From Bacillota bacterium (GTDB lineage: Bacteria > Bacillota > Clostridia > Christensenellales > SZUA-584), in the NCBI GenBank assembly GCA_023390815.1, contig JAEWCC010000053.1, positions 1 through 54,399 on the forward strand: DNA of 54,399 bases, given 5' to 3'. Within the stretch, counting starts at the first letter, position 1. Each line of letters opens with the position of its first letter. The position numbers were made by a program, and so were the translations under genes. Positions 31,888 to 40,048 of the stretch are shown here, piece after piece. Under the pieces are notes generated by a model. It was given only the letters and a program-made list of their open reading frames with translations, did not search any database and had not been told where the DNA came from.

Positions 31888-32985
31888 TTAGGTTTGACGT
31901 TTAATACTATATAAATAATATAATCCGTTATTTTTTATATCAACGTTGTTCTCTTTCCATTTAAGATAAGCGCCTATACCAATTAACCCCAAACTTAATA
32001 ATGAACTAATTTGAGCAGGAACATTAAGAAATAAGCTTGCTATAAAAGGTGTATACGATTTAATATCTTTTAATCCTTCTATAAAGTAACGTCCAACGCT
32101 TATTTTCGATTTCAATATTTTTTGTTCAAGTTCTTTTAATGACGAGCCAATTTTGGTATTAACATATGCATTTATATCCTTTGAAATCTTTTCGAATTCC
32201 ATCGTAGATATTAGTTGCTCGTTCATTTGTGATACTAATGACCTATAACTTAGAAGTTCATCATTACATTTATATCTTATTTCTAGGATTTCTTCAAATG
32301 TTAAACTGGAAACGTTAGGAACTAACTGCTGAATGGTTTTAACTCCAAGGTTTCCATTGGATATCGCATAAGTGTTTTTTTGCTCGATTGAATTTTCAAT
32401 ATAATACTTTCTAAAATATGTATCGATTACTTCGCTGGACGTAATGGTATTCTCTCCTTTATATATACCCATCAACATTTCGAAAATTAGATTTGAATAA
32501 TATGTATTAAGAAATTCGAAATCTAAAGGTGCATTAATCGTTAACAAATTAAGATAAGTTTCATAGACCTTTTTTACTTCTGATGATAGGAACGATACAA
32601 TCACACTTTGATTGTCGATATCCTTTGAAGTAAATATTTGATTTCCCACTTTACTCATTATTTCATATGATTTATCAAGAATCTTTTTATCAAATTCAGA
32701 TATTTTCTCTTCATCAACTGAGGCGTCGGCAGGTAGAAATCGTAATTCCTTTGATACAATAAAATTTATTATTCCTTCTTCCTCTAATAACTTAATACGT
32801 TTAACGAATCTCGCATCAACACATTTTGTCGCTCCCCTTATGTAACAATAACCATCAGCATCGGGTTTCGTCACGGTGTATACGTTATTTTCTAATATAT
32901 CTATTTGGTCATAATACAAAGCTGCAAATTTGATATCATCAACATTTTCTTCTAAACAATTTGACACAAATTTTCCTTTTAGCAT
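31888..32985 (-). CDS. AT-rich orphan protein with C-terminal membrane segment
   Basis: 365 residues, AAGGGG before ATG 32985. The N-terminal region (DDIKFAALYYDQIDILENNVYTV) resembles the start of several uncharacterised proteins found in accessory regions (DUF6236-like in appearance, not confirmed). The middle is helical, charged and Lys/Glu-rich. A hydrophobic stretch near residues 320-345 (FIASLFLNVPAQISSLLSLG) may be a membrane segment. The gene is strikingly AT-rich against GC-rich flanks and stands alone, so it is probably acquired. Possible defence or toxin-like role is only inference. The flanking 31655-31887 and 32986-33182 gaps are AT-rich with no further gene. Confidence 0.6.
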   Translation of the reverse strand: MLKGKFVSNCLEENVDDIKFAALYYDQIDILENNVYTVTKPDADGYCYIRGATKCVDARFVKRIKLLEEEGIINFIVSKELRFLPADASVDEEKISEFDKKILDKSYEIMSKVGNQIFTSKDIDNQSVIVSFLSSEVKKVYETYLNLLTINAPLDFEFLNTYYSNLIFEMLMGIYKGENTITSSEVIDTYFRKYYIENSIEQKNTYAISNGNLGVKTIQQLVPNVSSLTFEEILEIRYKCNDELLSYRSLVSQMNEQLISTMEFEKISKDINAYVNTKIGSSLKELEQKILKSKISVGRYFIEGLKDIKSYTPFIASLFLNVPAQISSLLSLGLIGIGAYLKWKENNVDIKNNGLYYLYSIKRQT

Positions 32986-33182
32986 ATTTTCATACCCCTT
33001 GGAATATTAGAATAAATATCTCTAAAACAAAACTTTATAGTAATAAATTATGATATTTAATGATATCACACTTTGTCTCTTAATTAAATCAATTGTATAC
33101 ATAAATCGGCAGTTATTCGACAAAGAATCAATAGAGTGGGTATTGTTGGGGGAGCTCGTCTGGGAGGGGATACGGCAACGGA

Positions 33183-33785
33183 TTACGCCTTTTCCTTTCT
33201 CCTGAATTGGCGTATTAAAATATACACGCAATAAAGGCCGCAGATGAGTAAGATCACATCCTCAAGCGCGTTGACGATGAACGATTTGACGCCGGTTAGC
33301 CCCCATATCGCCATCAGGGCAAGCAGTATCTTGTTTTTGTGGCTGTAGCTTGCATACACCACAATGCTCAAACTGATGACGGGGCACGGCATGATGTAAA
33401 CCACCAGTTTCGGAAACGAGTGTCCAAGCAGCATGGATATAAATGGATAGGCGATCACCATGCACAGAAGAACCCATTGCAGCACGTCAAAGCGGCGGAA
33501 CGTGCTTTGCTTATGCTTAATCGCTTCATATAAAAAGAGCAGTCCCACGGCGATATAGAGCGGAAATGCAAAATAGGTTTGTATCGGTTCTGTTCCGTAA
33601 AGCAGAAAGAAGACCCCACCGATAAACAGGTTCATGATGCCGAGGGTAACTTTCGGAAGCCAAACGCATTTACCGCGATAGGCAAACAGAATGCTGATTA
33701 CGATAGCGGTCAGAAAGAATATTTGAAACGGCCAGGTTGATTGATTATAAGCCCCGATTACATCCCAAAATGCCTGTGCATCCAT
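33183..33785 (-). CDS. DUF6064-like integral membrane protein
   Basis: 200 residues with about six TM helices. The N-terminal FWDVIGAYNQSTWPFQIFF is characteristic of the DUF6064 family. GGAGAATTTTC precedes ATG 33785. No catalytic residues are evident and the family has no known function. It is located 66 bp after the nuclease-like gene stop and could be in the same transcript. Confidence 0.7.
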   Translation of the reverse strand: MDAQAFWDVIGAYNQSTWPFQIFFLTAIVISILFAYRGKCVWLPKVTLGIMNLFIGGVFFLLYGTEPIQTYFAFPLYIAVGLLFLYEAIKHKQSTFRRFDVLQWVLLCMVIAYPFISMLLGHSFPKLVVYIMPCPVISLSIVVYASYSHKNKILLALMAIWGLTGVKSFIVNALEDVILLICGLYCVYILIRQFRRKEKA

Positions 33786-33850
33786 GAAAATTCTCCATAT
33801 CGCTTATTTGTTCCAAAGCCTTCCGTGAGTGCATCAATGTTTCGGTTCGT

Positions 33851-35419
33851 TTACACGATGGTATATTCCAGCCGTCCCCGGCGCGGCGTGGCGAGCGAAT
33901 CGGAGGTGATGCGGTAGCGCAGCGTAAAGCCCTTCTTGCTCCGCACAAACAGAAAGCACGGAAAGGCAATGCTCTGCCCGGGCTTGATGGCCTCGAACTC
34001 GAACTCGAGGATGCGGCGCTTCAGGTCCTCGTCGTCCGAGACCTCGAAGCGGAAGATAGAGTCCATATACGCGGCGAAGTCCGCGACGCGCTCCTTTTCC
34101 TGCTGCTCCCGCTTCTGCGGCCCGATGTACAGGTAAGAAAAGTGTGCGGGCGGGTAGTACGACACGTGGTACTGCGTCACCTGCGCGTCGCTCTCCTGCT
34201 TGATGTGCCGGTGCAGCAGGCCGTCCTCGCCGGTCAGGTCGGCCAGGACGCGCTGATCGGGCTGCGGGAACGCGTCCCGCGTCAGCAGCTCGGCCTCGCC
34301 GGGCAGTTCCACGCGCACGCGGATGTGCTTATCGGAGCGCCCGCCGGTGTTGGTCAGCACGAGCGGCACGATATCATACCGGTCCAGAAACACGAATACG
34401 CGCAGCAGGCTTTCGAGCCACGTGAGGCCCTGCGCGAAGCGCTCAAGCTTCTCGTATTTGTGCTGTTCGATGGGTGTCCCCTCAAGGCCCGCAGGATTGT
34501 CCCACAGGCCGGTGTCCTGCCGCACCGCGTCCTTGCGCTTTAACGCGCCCACATGAAAGAAACCGTCCGGCAGCTCCAGCTTCAGAATCGCCCTGGCCCG
34601 CTCACGGACAGCGGCCTGTACTTCCGGGGTGTATTCGCAGTACGGGTCGTCATGGTGGTCGCCGGGGGAGGGCGCAAGCGTCGGCTTGGGTGGCAGGGGG
34701 AGGGCACTGATGTCGCGGTAGAGGCTGCGCAACTCGCGGATGCGCTCGCGCACCGTGTCCGAGCGCACGAGGCCGGGTTTGACCGGGCTGCCCGCGTCGT
34801 AAAGGCGGCGGTTGTGGTAGTACTGCAGCTTCAGACCGGAATCGGCGGGGTCCGAAACGTCGGGATAACACCGCTCCGCCCAGTCCGATAGCTTGCGGAC
34901 AAACGTCCGCGCGGGGATAAACCGGGAGTTGGTCGCGAACTGGTTGAAGCGGTAGCACAGCGCGCTGATGATGTATTGCAGCTGCGCCTCGTCCGCGGCA
35001 AAGCCCTGCGTTTGCAGCAGCGGACCCAGCTCCGCGATGAACGCGGCCTCGAAGCGCGAAAAGTCGTTGCCCAGTATCTCGACGGAGAAGTTGCTGTTTG
35101 CCATATCGGGCGGGATGGTCGGTTTGCGGTTGGATTTACTCTCGCCGAGCAGGATCAGGCGGTAGGAGGCCGCGCCGGGGGCGCGGGCGGCGAGGTCGCG
35201 CAGGCACGCGGTCACGTCCGCTTCCGTGACTGGCGCTTGCGACAGCTTCACACGGACCGCGCTAAGCGCACCGTCGCGATGCTGAAAGACGATGTCCGCC
35301 GTTTCGTCCGCAAAATCCGGCTCGAACTGCACACAGACCTGGGCATCCTCGCGGATGGCGGCCAGCACGCAGGCCATCGCCTGATAGAGGTATCCCCGCG
35401 AGTCCTGTTTTTCCCCCAT
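33851..35419 (-). CDS. Putative PD-(D/E)xK nuclease-like protein, unknown family
   Basis: 522 residues from ATG 35419 (GGTGGGG ~5 nt upstream; a GTG at 35431 is possible). The N-terminus GYLYQAMACVLAAI, then E33, ADIVF with D42 and AVRVK with K58, has the layout of Cap4/DUF4297-type restriction-like nucleases. These usually read GxxxQ...E...DD...VQVK; here the Q is R56. A helical region (about 120-190) containing ALCYRFNQFATNSRFIPAR follows. The C-terminal ~240 residues look beta-rich (VPLVLTNTGGRSDKHIRVRV; HFSYLYIGP) and match nothing I know. The GC content equals that of the host. Nuclease activity is an inference from the motif only. Confidence 0.5.
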   Translation of the reverse strand: MGEKQDSRGYLYQAMACVLAAIREDAQVCVQFEPDFADETADIVFQHRDGALSAVRVKLSQAPVTEADVTACLRDLAARAPGAASYRLILLGESKSNRKPTIPPDMANSNFSVEILGNDFSRFEAAFIAELGPLLQTQGFAADEAQLQYIISALCYRFNQFATNSRFIPARTFVRKLSDWAERCYPDVSDPADSGLKLQYYHNRRLYDAGSPVKPGLVRSDTVRERIRELRSLYRDISALPLPPKPTLAPSPGDHHDDPYCEYTPEVQAAVRERARAILKLELPDGFFHVGALKRKDAVRQDTGLWDNPAGLEGTPIEQHKYEKLERFAQGLTWLESLLRVFVFLDRYDIVPLVLTNTGGRSDKHIRVRVELPGEAELLTRDAFPQPDQRVLADLTGEDGLLHRHIKQESDAQVTQYHVSYYPPAHFSYLYIGPQKREQQEKERVADFAAYMDSIFRFEVSDDEDLKRRILEFEFEAIKPGQSIAFPCFLFVRSKKGFTLRYRITSDSLATPRRGRLEYTIV

Positions 35420-35501
35420 ATAACACCCCACCCACTGATATCCGTTACCTTATATATACCCGTAACATTATATCACAAAGCATACCCTTTTTCTACCAGA
35501 G

Positions 35502-35605
35502 AAAGCCTTCCTCTAAGAAGGTGGCGGGCCGCGCGGATGAGGGGTAGTCGGCGGAAATAGGTTGGGAGGGACGTCCGGGAGGCCGTCCCCTACGGTACGA
35601 AAAAG
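35502..35605 (+). repeat. Dispersed repeat, family B (copy 1, partial)
   Basis: Reads AAAGCCTTCCTCTAAGAAGG, then GATGAGGGGTAGTCGG, then GGGACGTCCGGGAGGCCGTC and CCCTACGGTACG. GGGACG/CGTCCC are inverted arms. The 35420-35973 gap consists of this copy, the short family A piece and family B copy 2. Confidence 0.7.
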
Positions 35606-35707
35606 GAAGGTTAGCGGTTAGCATCGAAATCGTACGGTATGGCGGATGGTTAATACCCATTCTGGGCAATTAAGACGCCCCGTTGGGGCTGGATTTGCCG
35701 AGGTTTA

Positions 35708-35768
35708 AAGCCTCCCCTGCAAGGGGAGGTGTCCGGCGCAGGCGAAGCAGCGCAAGGACGGAAGGGTG
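35708..35768 (-). repeat. Family A repeat fragment (inverted)
   Basis: AAGCCTCCCCTGCAAGGGGA, then GGTGTCCGGCGCAGGCGAAG and AAGGACGGAAGGGTGACG: the inverse of the right half of copies 1 and 2. Confidence 0.75.
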
Positions 35769-35794
35769 ACGTCTGCAATCAGGCAAATAGTTTG

Positions 35795-35959
35795 GCTGGG
35801 CGGGACGTCCGGGAGGCCGTCCCCTGCGGTACGGATGGCACAGCCGTGCCAGATAAGGAATGCCTGGACGCAAAAACGGACGGCAACATTGAAATAAGCC
35901 TTCCCTCGGGGGAAGGTGGCCGAGTGCAAGCGTAGCGCGGAGCGAGGCCGGATGAGGGT
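35795..35959 (+). repeat. Dispersed repeat, family B (copy 2)
   Basis: GCTGGGCGGGACGTCCGGGA ... ACGGATGGCACAGCCGTG ... GGACGCAAAAACGGACGGC ... AAGCCTTCCCTCGGGGGAAG ... GAGGCCGGATGAGGGT. It ends 15 bp from the GNAT stop codon. Confidence 0.8.
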
Positions 35960-35973
35960 TACATGTACTGTCG

Positions 35974-36483
35974 TCACTCGATGTTGATCGTTCCCTGCTT
36001 GCCCGCAAGCGAACCTTCGGCAAGCTCCAGTGCCATGCACCACTCGCCGCGCTTCGTCTTGTCGGCAGCGTGATAAACGCCGAACTCGTAAGATCCCTTG
36101 AAGCCGAACCGGTGGTAGAAATCGGGCTCGCCGCAGAGGAACACCGCCGTGTACCCGAGCCGCCTTGCGATGCCGAACGCCTCGCGCATCATCGCGGTGG
36201 CGATGCCGCGGCGGAAATAATCGGGATGCACCGATATCGGCGAGAGCAGAAGCTCCGTGACCGGACCGCCGGGCGTAGTGATATCCGTTTTGTACAGCAC
36301 GATCTGCCCGACGATCCTGCCATCCTCCTCCGCCACGAGCGAAAGCTCCGGAATGAACGTATCCTTCTTGCGCACCTCGTTTAAATAGTCCCACTCGCCT
36401 TCGTTGGTGCTGGTCGCAAACGAGGTTTTGACGAGTTCGTATACCTCGCCGTAATCGGCGGGCGTCTCCTGACGTATCTTCAT
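35974..36483 (-). CDS. GNAT family N-acetyltransferase
   Basis: 169 residues, GAGGTGACAT before ATG 36483. The acetyl-CoA binding signature is ISVHPDYFRRGIATAMMREA (the RxxGI/A loop). It is followed by LGYTAVFLCGEPDFYHRFGF, which is typical of the YhbS-like group. Acceptor unknown. Confidence 0.9.
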   Translation of the reverse strand: MKIRQETPADYGEVYELVKTSFATSTNEGEWDYLNEVRKKDTFIPELSLVAEEDGRIVGQIVLYKTDITTPGGPVTELLLSPISVHPDYFRRGIATAMMREAFGIARRLGYTAVFLCGEPDFYHRFGFKGSYEFGVYHAADKTKRGEWCMALELAEGSLAGKQGTINIE

Positions 36484-36617
36484 ATGTCACCTCACAAGGT
36501 TACATATTAACACGGCGGCCCCGCCATTTCTATTCTATTTACGGAAAACCTGCAGGGAACGTCTCTGTGCCGTTCCGCTTCTCCGGAAGGGTGAAAATTG
36601 TCCGCTGGCCCGCGCGT

Positions 36618-36646
36618 TTGCATTCAGTAACTTTCTTTGCTAAGAT
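36618..36646 (+). promoter_or_regulatory. Promoter of the FMN oxidoreductase gene
   Basis: TTGCAT (36618-36623), 17-bp spacer, TAAGAT (36641-36646), 34 bp before the start at 36681. Confidence 0.55.
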
Positions 36647-36680
36647 GAACGCATTGAATCATCAGGTATGGGAGGCAGGC

Positions 36681-37244
36681 ATGAAACTGGTTGTGATCTC
36701 GGGTAACCCCAAGAAGGATGGCTTGTGCGAATCGCTCGTACATGCGGTGGAAGCGGGCGCGCGCGAGGGGGGCGCAGACGTCGAAACGGTGTGCCTGTGC
36801 GACATGGATATCGCGCGGTGCGCGGTCTGCGGCGAGGGCTGGGGGCCGTGCCGGGAGGAGCATGAATGCATCTTCGGCGACGACGGGTTCAGCGACGTCA
36901 ATGACGTGATCGCGGCGGCGGATGCGGTGGCTTTCGTCACGCCGGTTTATTATTGGGAGGTATCGGAGGCGCTCAAGAGCTTTATGGACCGCTTCCGGCG
37001 CTGCAACTTCGGCAGCGAGGGCAGGCTCTCGGGCAAGCCGGTGCTGATGGCGGTCTCGGCGGGCCGGACCGGAAACGGGATATTGCGGTGCCTGACGGAG
37101 CTTGAAAACTTCTGTACGCACACCGGCGCGGTGGTGTACGACTTCATCGGCCAGAATCGCTGGAACAATGACTACAAACGCGAGGCGGCACGCGCCGCGG
37201 CGAAAGCGCTGGCGCAGGGACGAAAACCCGGCGACACAGTGTAA
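36681..37244 (+). CDS. NAD(P)H-dependent FMN oxidoreductase (flavodoxin fold)
   Basis: 187 residues, GGAGG 5 nt before ATG 36681. The opening VVISGNPKKDGLCESLV is the FMN-phosphate loop. CAVCGEGWGPCREEHECIF contains cysteines as in iron-sulfur flavoproteins, but spacing is not a full cluster motif. VTPVYYWEVSEALKSFMDRF and PVLMAVSAGRTGNG complete the fold. It reduces quinones, nitro or similar acceptors; physiological partner unknown. Confidence 0.85.
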   Translation: MKLVVISGNPKKDGLCESLVHAVEAGAREGGADVETVCLCDMDIARCAVCGEGWGPCREEHECIFGDDGFSDVNDVIAAADAVAFVTPVYYWEVSEALKSFMDRFRRCNFGSEGRLSGKPVLMAVSAGRTGNGILRCLTELENFCTHTGAVVYDFIGQNRWNNDYKREAARAAAKALAQGRKPGDTV

Positions 37245-37280
37245 GCAATACCAAGGGCTATGCCGCAGAAGCAAGGCCCT

Positions 37281-37471
37281 TTTAAAAGGGGTAGCCGGCA
37301 GAAATAGGTTGGGCGGGACGTCCGGGAGGCCGTCCCCTACGGTACGGATGGCACAGCCGTGTCAGATAAGGAATCCTTGGACGCAAAATGGACGGCATCA
37401 TCGAAATAAGCCTTCCCCTGAGGGGAAGGTGGACGAGCCAAAGCGGAACGCGGCGCGAGGCCGGATGAGGG
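37281..37471 (+). repeat. Dispersed repeat, family B (copy 3, full length)
   Basis: Contains GGTTGGGCGGGACGTCCGGG, ACGGATGGCACAGCCGTG, AAGCCTTCCCCTGAGGGGAAG and GAGGCCGGATGAGGGG in the same order as copy 2. It starts 37 bp after the oxidoreductase stop. Nothing else is recognised in 37245-37526. Confidence 0.8.
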
Positions 37472-37526
37472 GCTCACGCGGGAACCTTAAATCACACCTT
37501 TCATAGAGGTGATACTGGTACTCCGA

Positions 37527-37760
37527 TTATACTCGTGTGAAATACGTACTGAGCATTTCGATGACCTCGCCGATGGGCCGTTCCCGATCGATCGCACCGC
37601 TGCCGAAAACGATGCGGTCCACGGTCGCCGAGATCATATCGTACATGACAGCTGCGGTGGCCTGCGTATCGCGGACGTGTAAATCTGCGGCGTATCGTAT
37701 AAAATAACCCATGGTGTCTTTTGTGGTGCAAATCGTATCCTTGTTGAAATAGATATACAT
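37527..37760 (-). pseudogene. TetR-family regulator remnant
   Basis: 77 codons. The first residues MYIYFNKDTI correspond to the end of a TetR helix-turn-helix (usually ...YYYFxxKxxL). The rest, AADLHVRDTQATAAVMYDMI...VIEMLSTYF, looks like the end of a ligand-binding domain. The HTH itself is missing because the MFS gene starts 15 bp away on the other strand, and much of the ligand domain is absent. A truncated divergent regulator next to a drug exporter implies loss of repression. Confidence 0.6.
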
Positions 37761-37774
37761 ATATAGGGGTAGTT

Positions 37775-39217
37775 ATGAACAATCAAAAGACGGCGGGGAT
37801 TATCCTTGCCGTGGGGCTCGGTACCTTCATGTCCGCGCTGGACTCAGCGGTTGTAAACTTGGCCATGCCGCTGATCCGCAGCCAGTTCAATGTCACGCTG
37901 TCTATGGTCGAATGGATCGTGACGGCGTATCTGCTCGTGGTGAGCAGCCTGCTGTTAACCTATGGCCGCATTGCGGACCTGTACGGTTCCAAGCGCGTCT
38001 ACCAGACGGGTTTTGCGATATTTACGGTTTCCTCTCTGCTGTGCGGGCTCTCCTCCAGCATCGGCATGTTGATCGCGATGCGGTGCGTACAGGCCATCGG
38101 CGCGGGCATGCTGTTCTCCACCGGCCCCGTAATCATCACGAACGCGGTGCCGCCCGAGCGGCGCGGCAAGGCGCTCAGCATCACCGCCGTCGCGGTGGCG
38201 CTCGGCCTCAGCGCGGGCCCGGTCATCGGCGGAACGCTCACGACGTTGCTGGGCTGGCAGAGCATATTCTATATCAACGTGCCGGTCGGCATCGTGGGTA
38301 TGCTGCTCGTGCGCCGCAACATCCCGCGGGACGAAAAACGTAAAGCGGTGCGCTTCGATATCCCGGGCAGCCTGTTCGTGTTCTTCGCGCTGCTGCTGAT
38401 TTTGCTGCCGCTGAGCCTCTCGGGCGATTACGACATTCCGGTCGGCCTGTTTGCGGGGCTGCTGGCAGGGGGGCTGGCGGTGGGCGTTTTCTTCGTGTGG
38501 TACGAATCGAGGCGCGAGCACCCCATGCTCGACATCCGCCTGTTCCGCAACCGCGTGTTCGCGGCGAGCAGCCTTGCGGCGTTGTTTATCTACATGGCGC
38601 AGTACATCATGGTGTTCCTTGCGCCGTTTTACCTGCAAAGCCTGCGCGGGTATTCCGCGCTGACGAGCGGTTTCATCTACCTGCCGCTGCCGCTTGCGAC
38701 CATGCTGATCGCGCCTATCAGCGGCGGCATTTCCGATAAGCGCGACAGCCGGTTCTTAAGCGCCGGAGGCGCGCTCGTGATGGCGTGCGGGCTGTTCATG
38801 CTGAGCTTTCTCCGGCTTGAAACGCCGCTCGCATACGTCGAGGTTTCGCTGGTCGTAACGGGCATCGGCTTCGGGCTGTTCCAGACGCCCAACAACAGCG
38901 CGATCATGGGCAACGTGCCGGCCGAAAACCGCGGCACGGCATCCGGCACGCTTGCGACGATGCGCAACATCGGCATGGCCCTGGGCGTGGCGGTATCCGG
39001 TGCGCTGTTTACGCTGGTGCAGGGCGAGGCGGAGCGGACGTACGGCGCTCAGGGCGTCACCGGCGCTATCATGCAGAGCGCGGCGTTTGCGGACGCGCTG
39101 CGCGTCACGTTCATCGCCGCGGCGGGCGTCGCGCTGACCGCCATGGCGGTCTCGCTCGTCAAGGGCCGCGTGAAAACACAGCGGGAGATCGAGCAGGAAC
39201 AGACGGATAAGATTTGA
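37775..39217 (+). CDS. MFS multidrug exporter, DHA2 (EmrB/QacA) type
   Basis: 480 residues, AGGGG ~6 nt before ATG 37775. Fourteen predicted TM helices. Motif D1-like GTFMSALDSAVVNLAMPLI, motif A GRIADLYGSKRVYQTGF, motif C-like ALGLSAGPVIGGTLTTLLGW. It exports drugs or toxic compounds using the proton gradient. The TetR fragment upstream is the likely former repressor. A terminator follows. Confidence 0.92.
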   Translation: MNNQKTAGIILAVGLGTFMSALDSAVVNLAMPLIRSQFNVTLSMVEWIVTAYLLVVSSLLLTYGRIADLYGSKRVYQTGFAIFTVSSLLCGLSSSIGMLIAMRCVQAIGAGMLFSTGPVIITNAVPPERRGKALSITAVAVALGLSAGPVIGGTLTTLLGWQSIFYINVPVGIVGMLLVRRNIPRDEKRKAVRFDIPGSLFVFFALLLILLPLSLSGDYDIPVGLFAGLLAGGLAVGVFFVWYESRREHPMLDIRLFRNRVFAASSLAALFIYMAQYIMVFLAPFYLQSLRGYSALTSGFIYLPLPLATMLIAPISGGISDKRDSRFLSAGGALVMACGLFMLSFLRLETPLAYVEVSLVVTGIGFGLFQTPNNSAIMGNVPAENRGTASGTLATMRNIGMALGVAVSGALFTLVQGEAERTYGAQGVTGAIMQSAAFADALRVTFIAAAGVALTAMAVSLVKGRVKTQREIEQEQTDKI

Positions 39218-39235
39218 TGGAATCAATGTCAGGTG

Positions 39236-39260
39236 AGCCGGGGATAGCCCCGGCTTTTAT
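39236..39260 (+). terminator. Terminator after the MFS exporter
   Basis: AGCCGGGG (39236-39243) and CCCCGGCT (39248-39255), 4-nt loop, followed by TTTTAT. Confidence 0.85.
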
Positions 39261-39301
39261 AGTACCTTAAGCGTGTCTCACTTTAGTGGACGAAAAAGCA
39301 T

Positions 39302-39330
39302 TTGTGCGCAGGGTAGAATGACAATATGAT
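39302..39330 (+). promoter_or_regulatory. Promoter of the cupin gene
   Basis: TTGTGC (39302-39307), 17-bp spacer, TATGAT (39325-39330), 42 bp before the start codon. Confidence 0.5.
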
Positions 39331-39372
39331 GTTATCAAATAAGGAGAATCTAAACCGATAGGAGGCGTTTTT

Positions 39373-39843
39373 ATGAACGACGAAGCGTTTGTTCGGCGGG
39401 CGGAAACGGTGGAATGCATTCATAAATCGGAGCACCCCGGATACGAGTCAAAAAGGCGGGTCATCGTGGGCAAGGAGGACTCGGAGCATTTTGATGTGAC
39501 GGTCTACGAAGTGCCGCCGGGCAAGGCGGCGGTTCCCTACCATTATCACATGCGCAACGAGGAAGTGTTCTTCATTCTCAGTGGCACGGGGCTATTAAAA
39601 TCTCCCGAGGGGGAGAGGACGGTGACTGCGGGCGACTTTCTTTATTTCCCGAACAATGAAAAGGGAGCGCATAAGATCACGAATGTTTCGGAAACCGAAC
39701 CGCTGGTCTACGCCGACTTCGATATCCGGTTCGAGCCGGAGATCGCGTTCTATCCCGACTCGGACAAGGTCGGCGTCTTCGGGAAGGGAAAACGCCTGAT
39801 ATTCCCGGTCTCGAAGCAGGTGGGCTACTACGACGGCGAATAG
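39373..39843 (+). CDS. Cupin-domain protein
   Basis: 156 residues, AGGAGG 7 nt upstream of ATG 39373. The two cupin motifs are PYHYHMRNEEVFFILSGTG (metal ligands H, H, E) and GDFLYFPNNEKGAHKITN. Single-domain cupins of this size include sugar isomerases, dioxygenases and binding proteins; the reaction is not deducible. Confidence 0.88.
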   Translation: MNDEAFVRRAETVECIHKSEHPGYESKRRVIVGKEDSEHFDVTVYEVPPGKAAVPYHYHMRNEEVFFILSGTGLLKSPEGERTVTAGDFLYFPNNEKGAHKITNVSETEPLVYADFDIRFEPEIAFYPDSDKVGVFGKGKRLIFPVSKQVGYYDGE

Positions 39844-40013
39844 CGGCGACGGCGCATTCCCGGGCAAGCGGAGCGGGCAGCGCAGTCTTCCGTCGGGGAC
39901 CTAGCGACAGGTGTATGGAAGGGCCCCGGGCTTTCGTAGGGGACGCCGCCCTCGGCGTCCCGCTCTTGTTTCAAAGACAAAGCGGTTCCGTCTTTAAGTC
40001 TTCGTGCGGAAAT

Positions 40014-40045
40014 CAAAAAAGGCGGATACCCCGCCTTTTTATTTA
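40014..40045. terminator. Bidirectional terminator between cupin and repeat protein
   Basis: AAAAAAGGCGG and CCGCCTTTTTATTT form a stem with A tract on the left and T tract on the right, serving both convergent genes. The interval 39844-40013 also holds a short family B-like piece (CGTAGGGGACGCCGCCC). Confidence 0.8.
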
Positions 40046-40048
40046 TGC

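Noticed and set aside
33022..33231. 69-codon frame between the orphan gene and the DUF6064 gene
   Set aside because: It begins inside the end of the DUF6064 gene and continues in AT-rich intergenic DNA without similarity or ribosome binding site.
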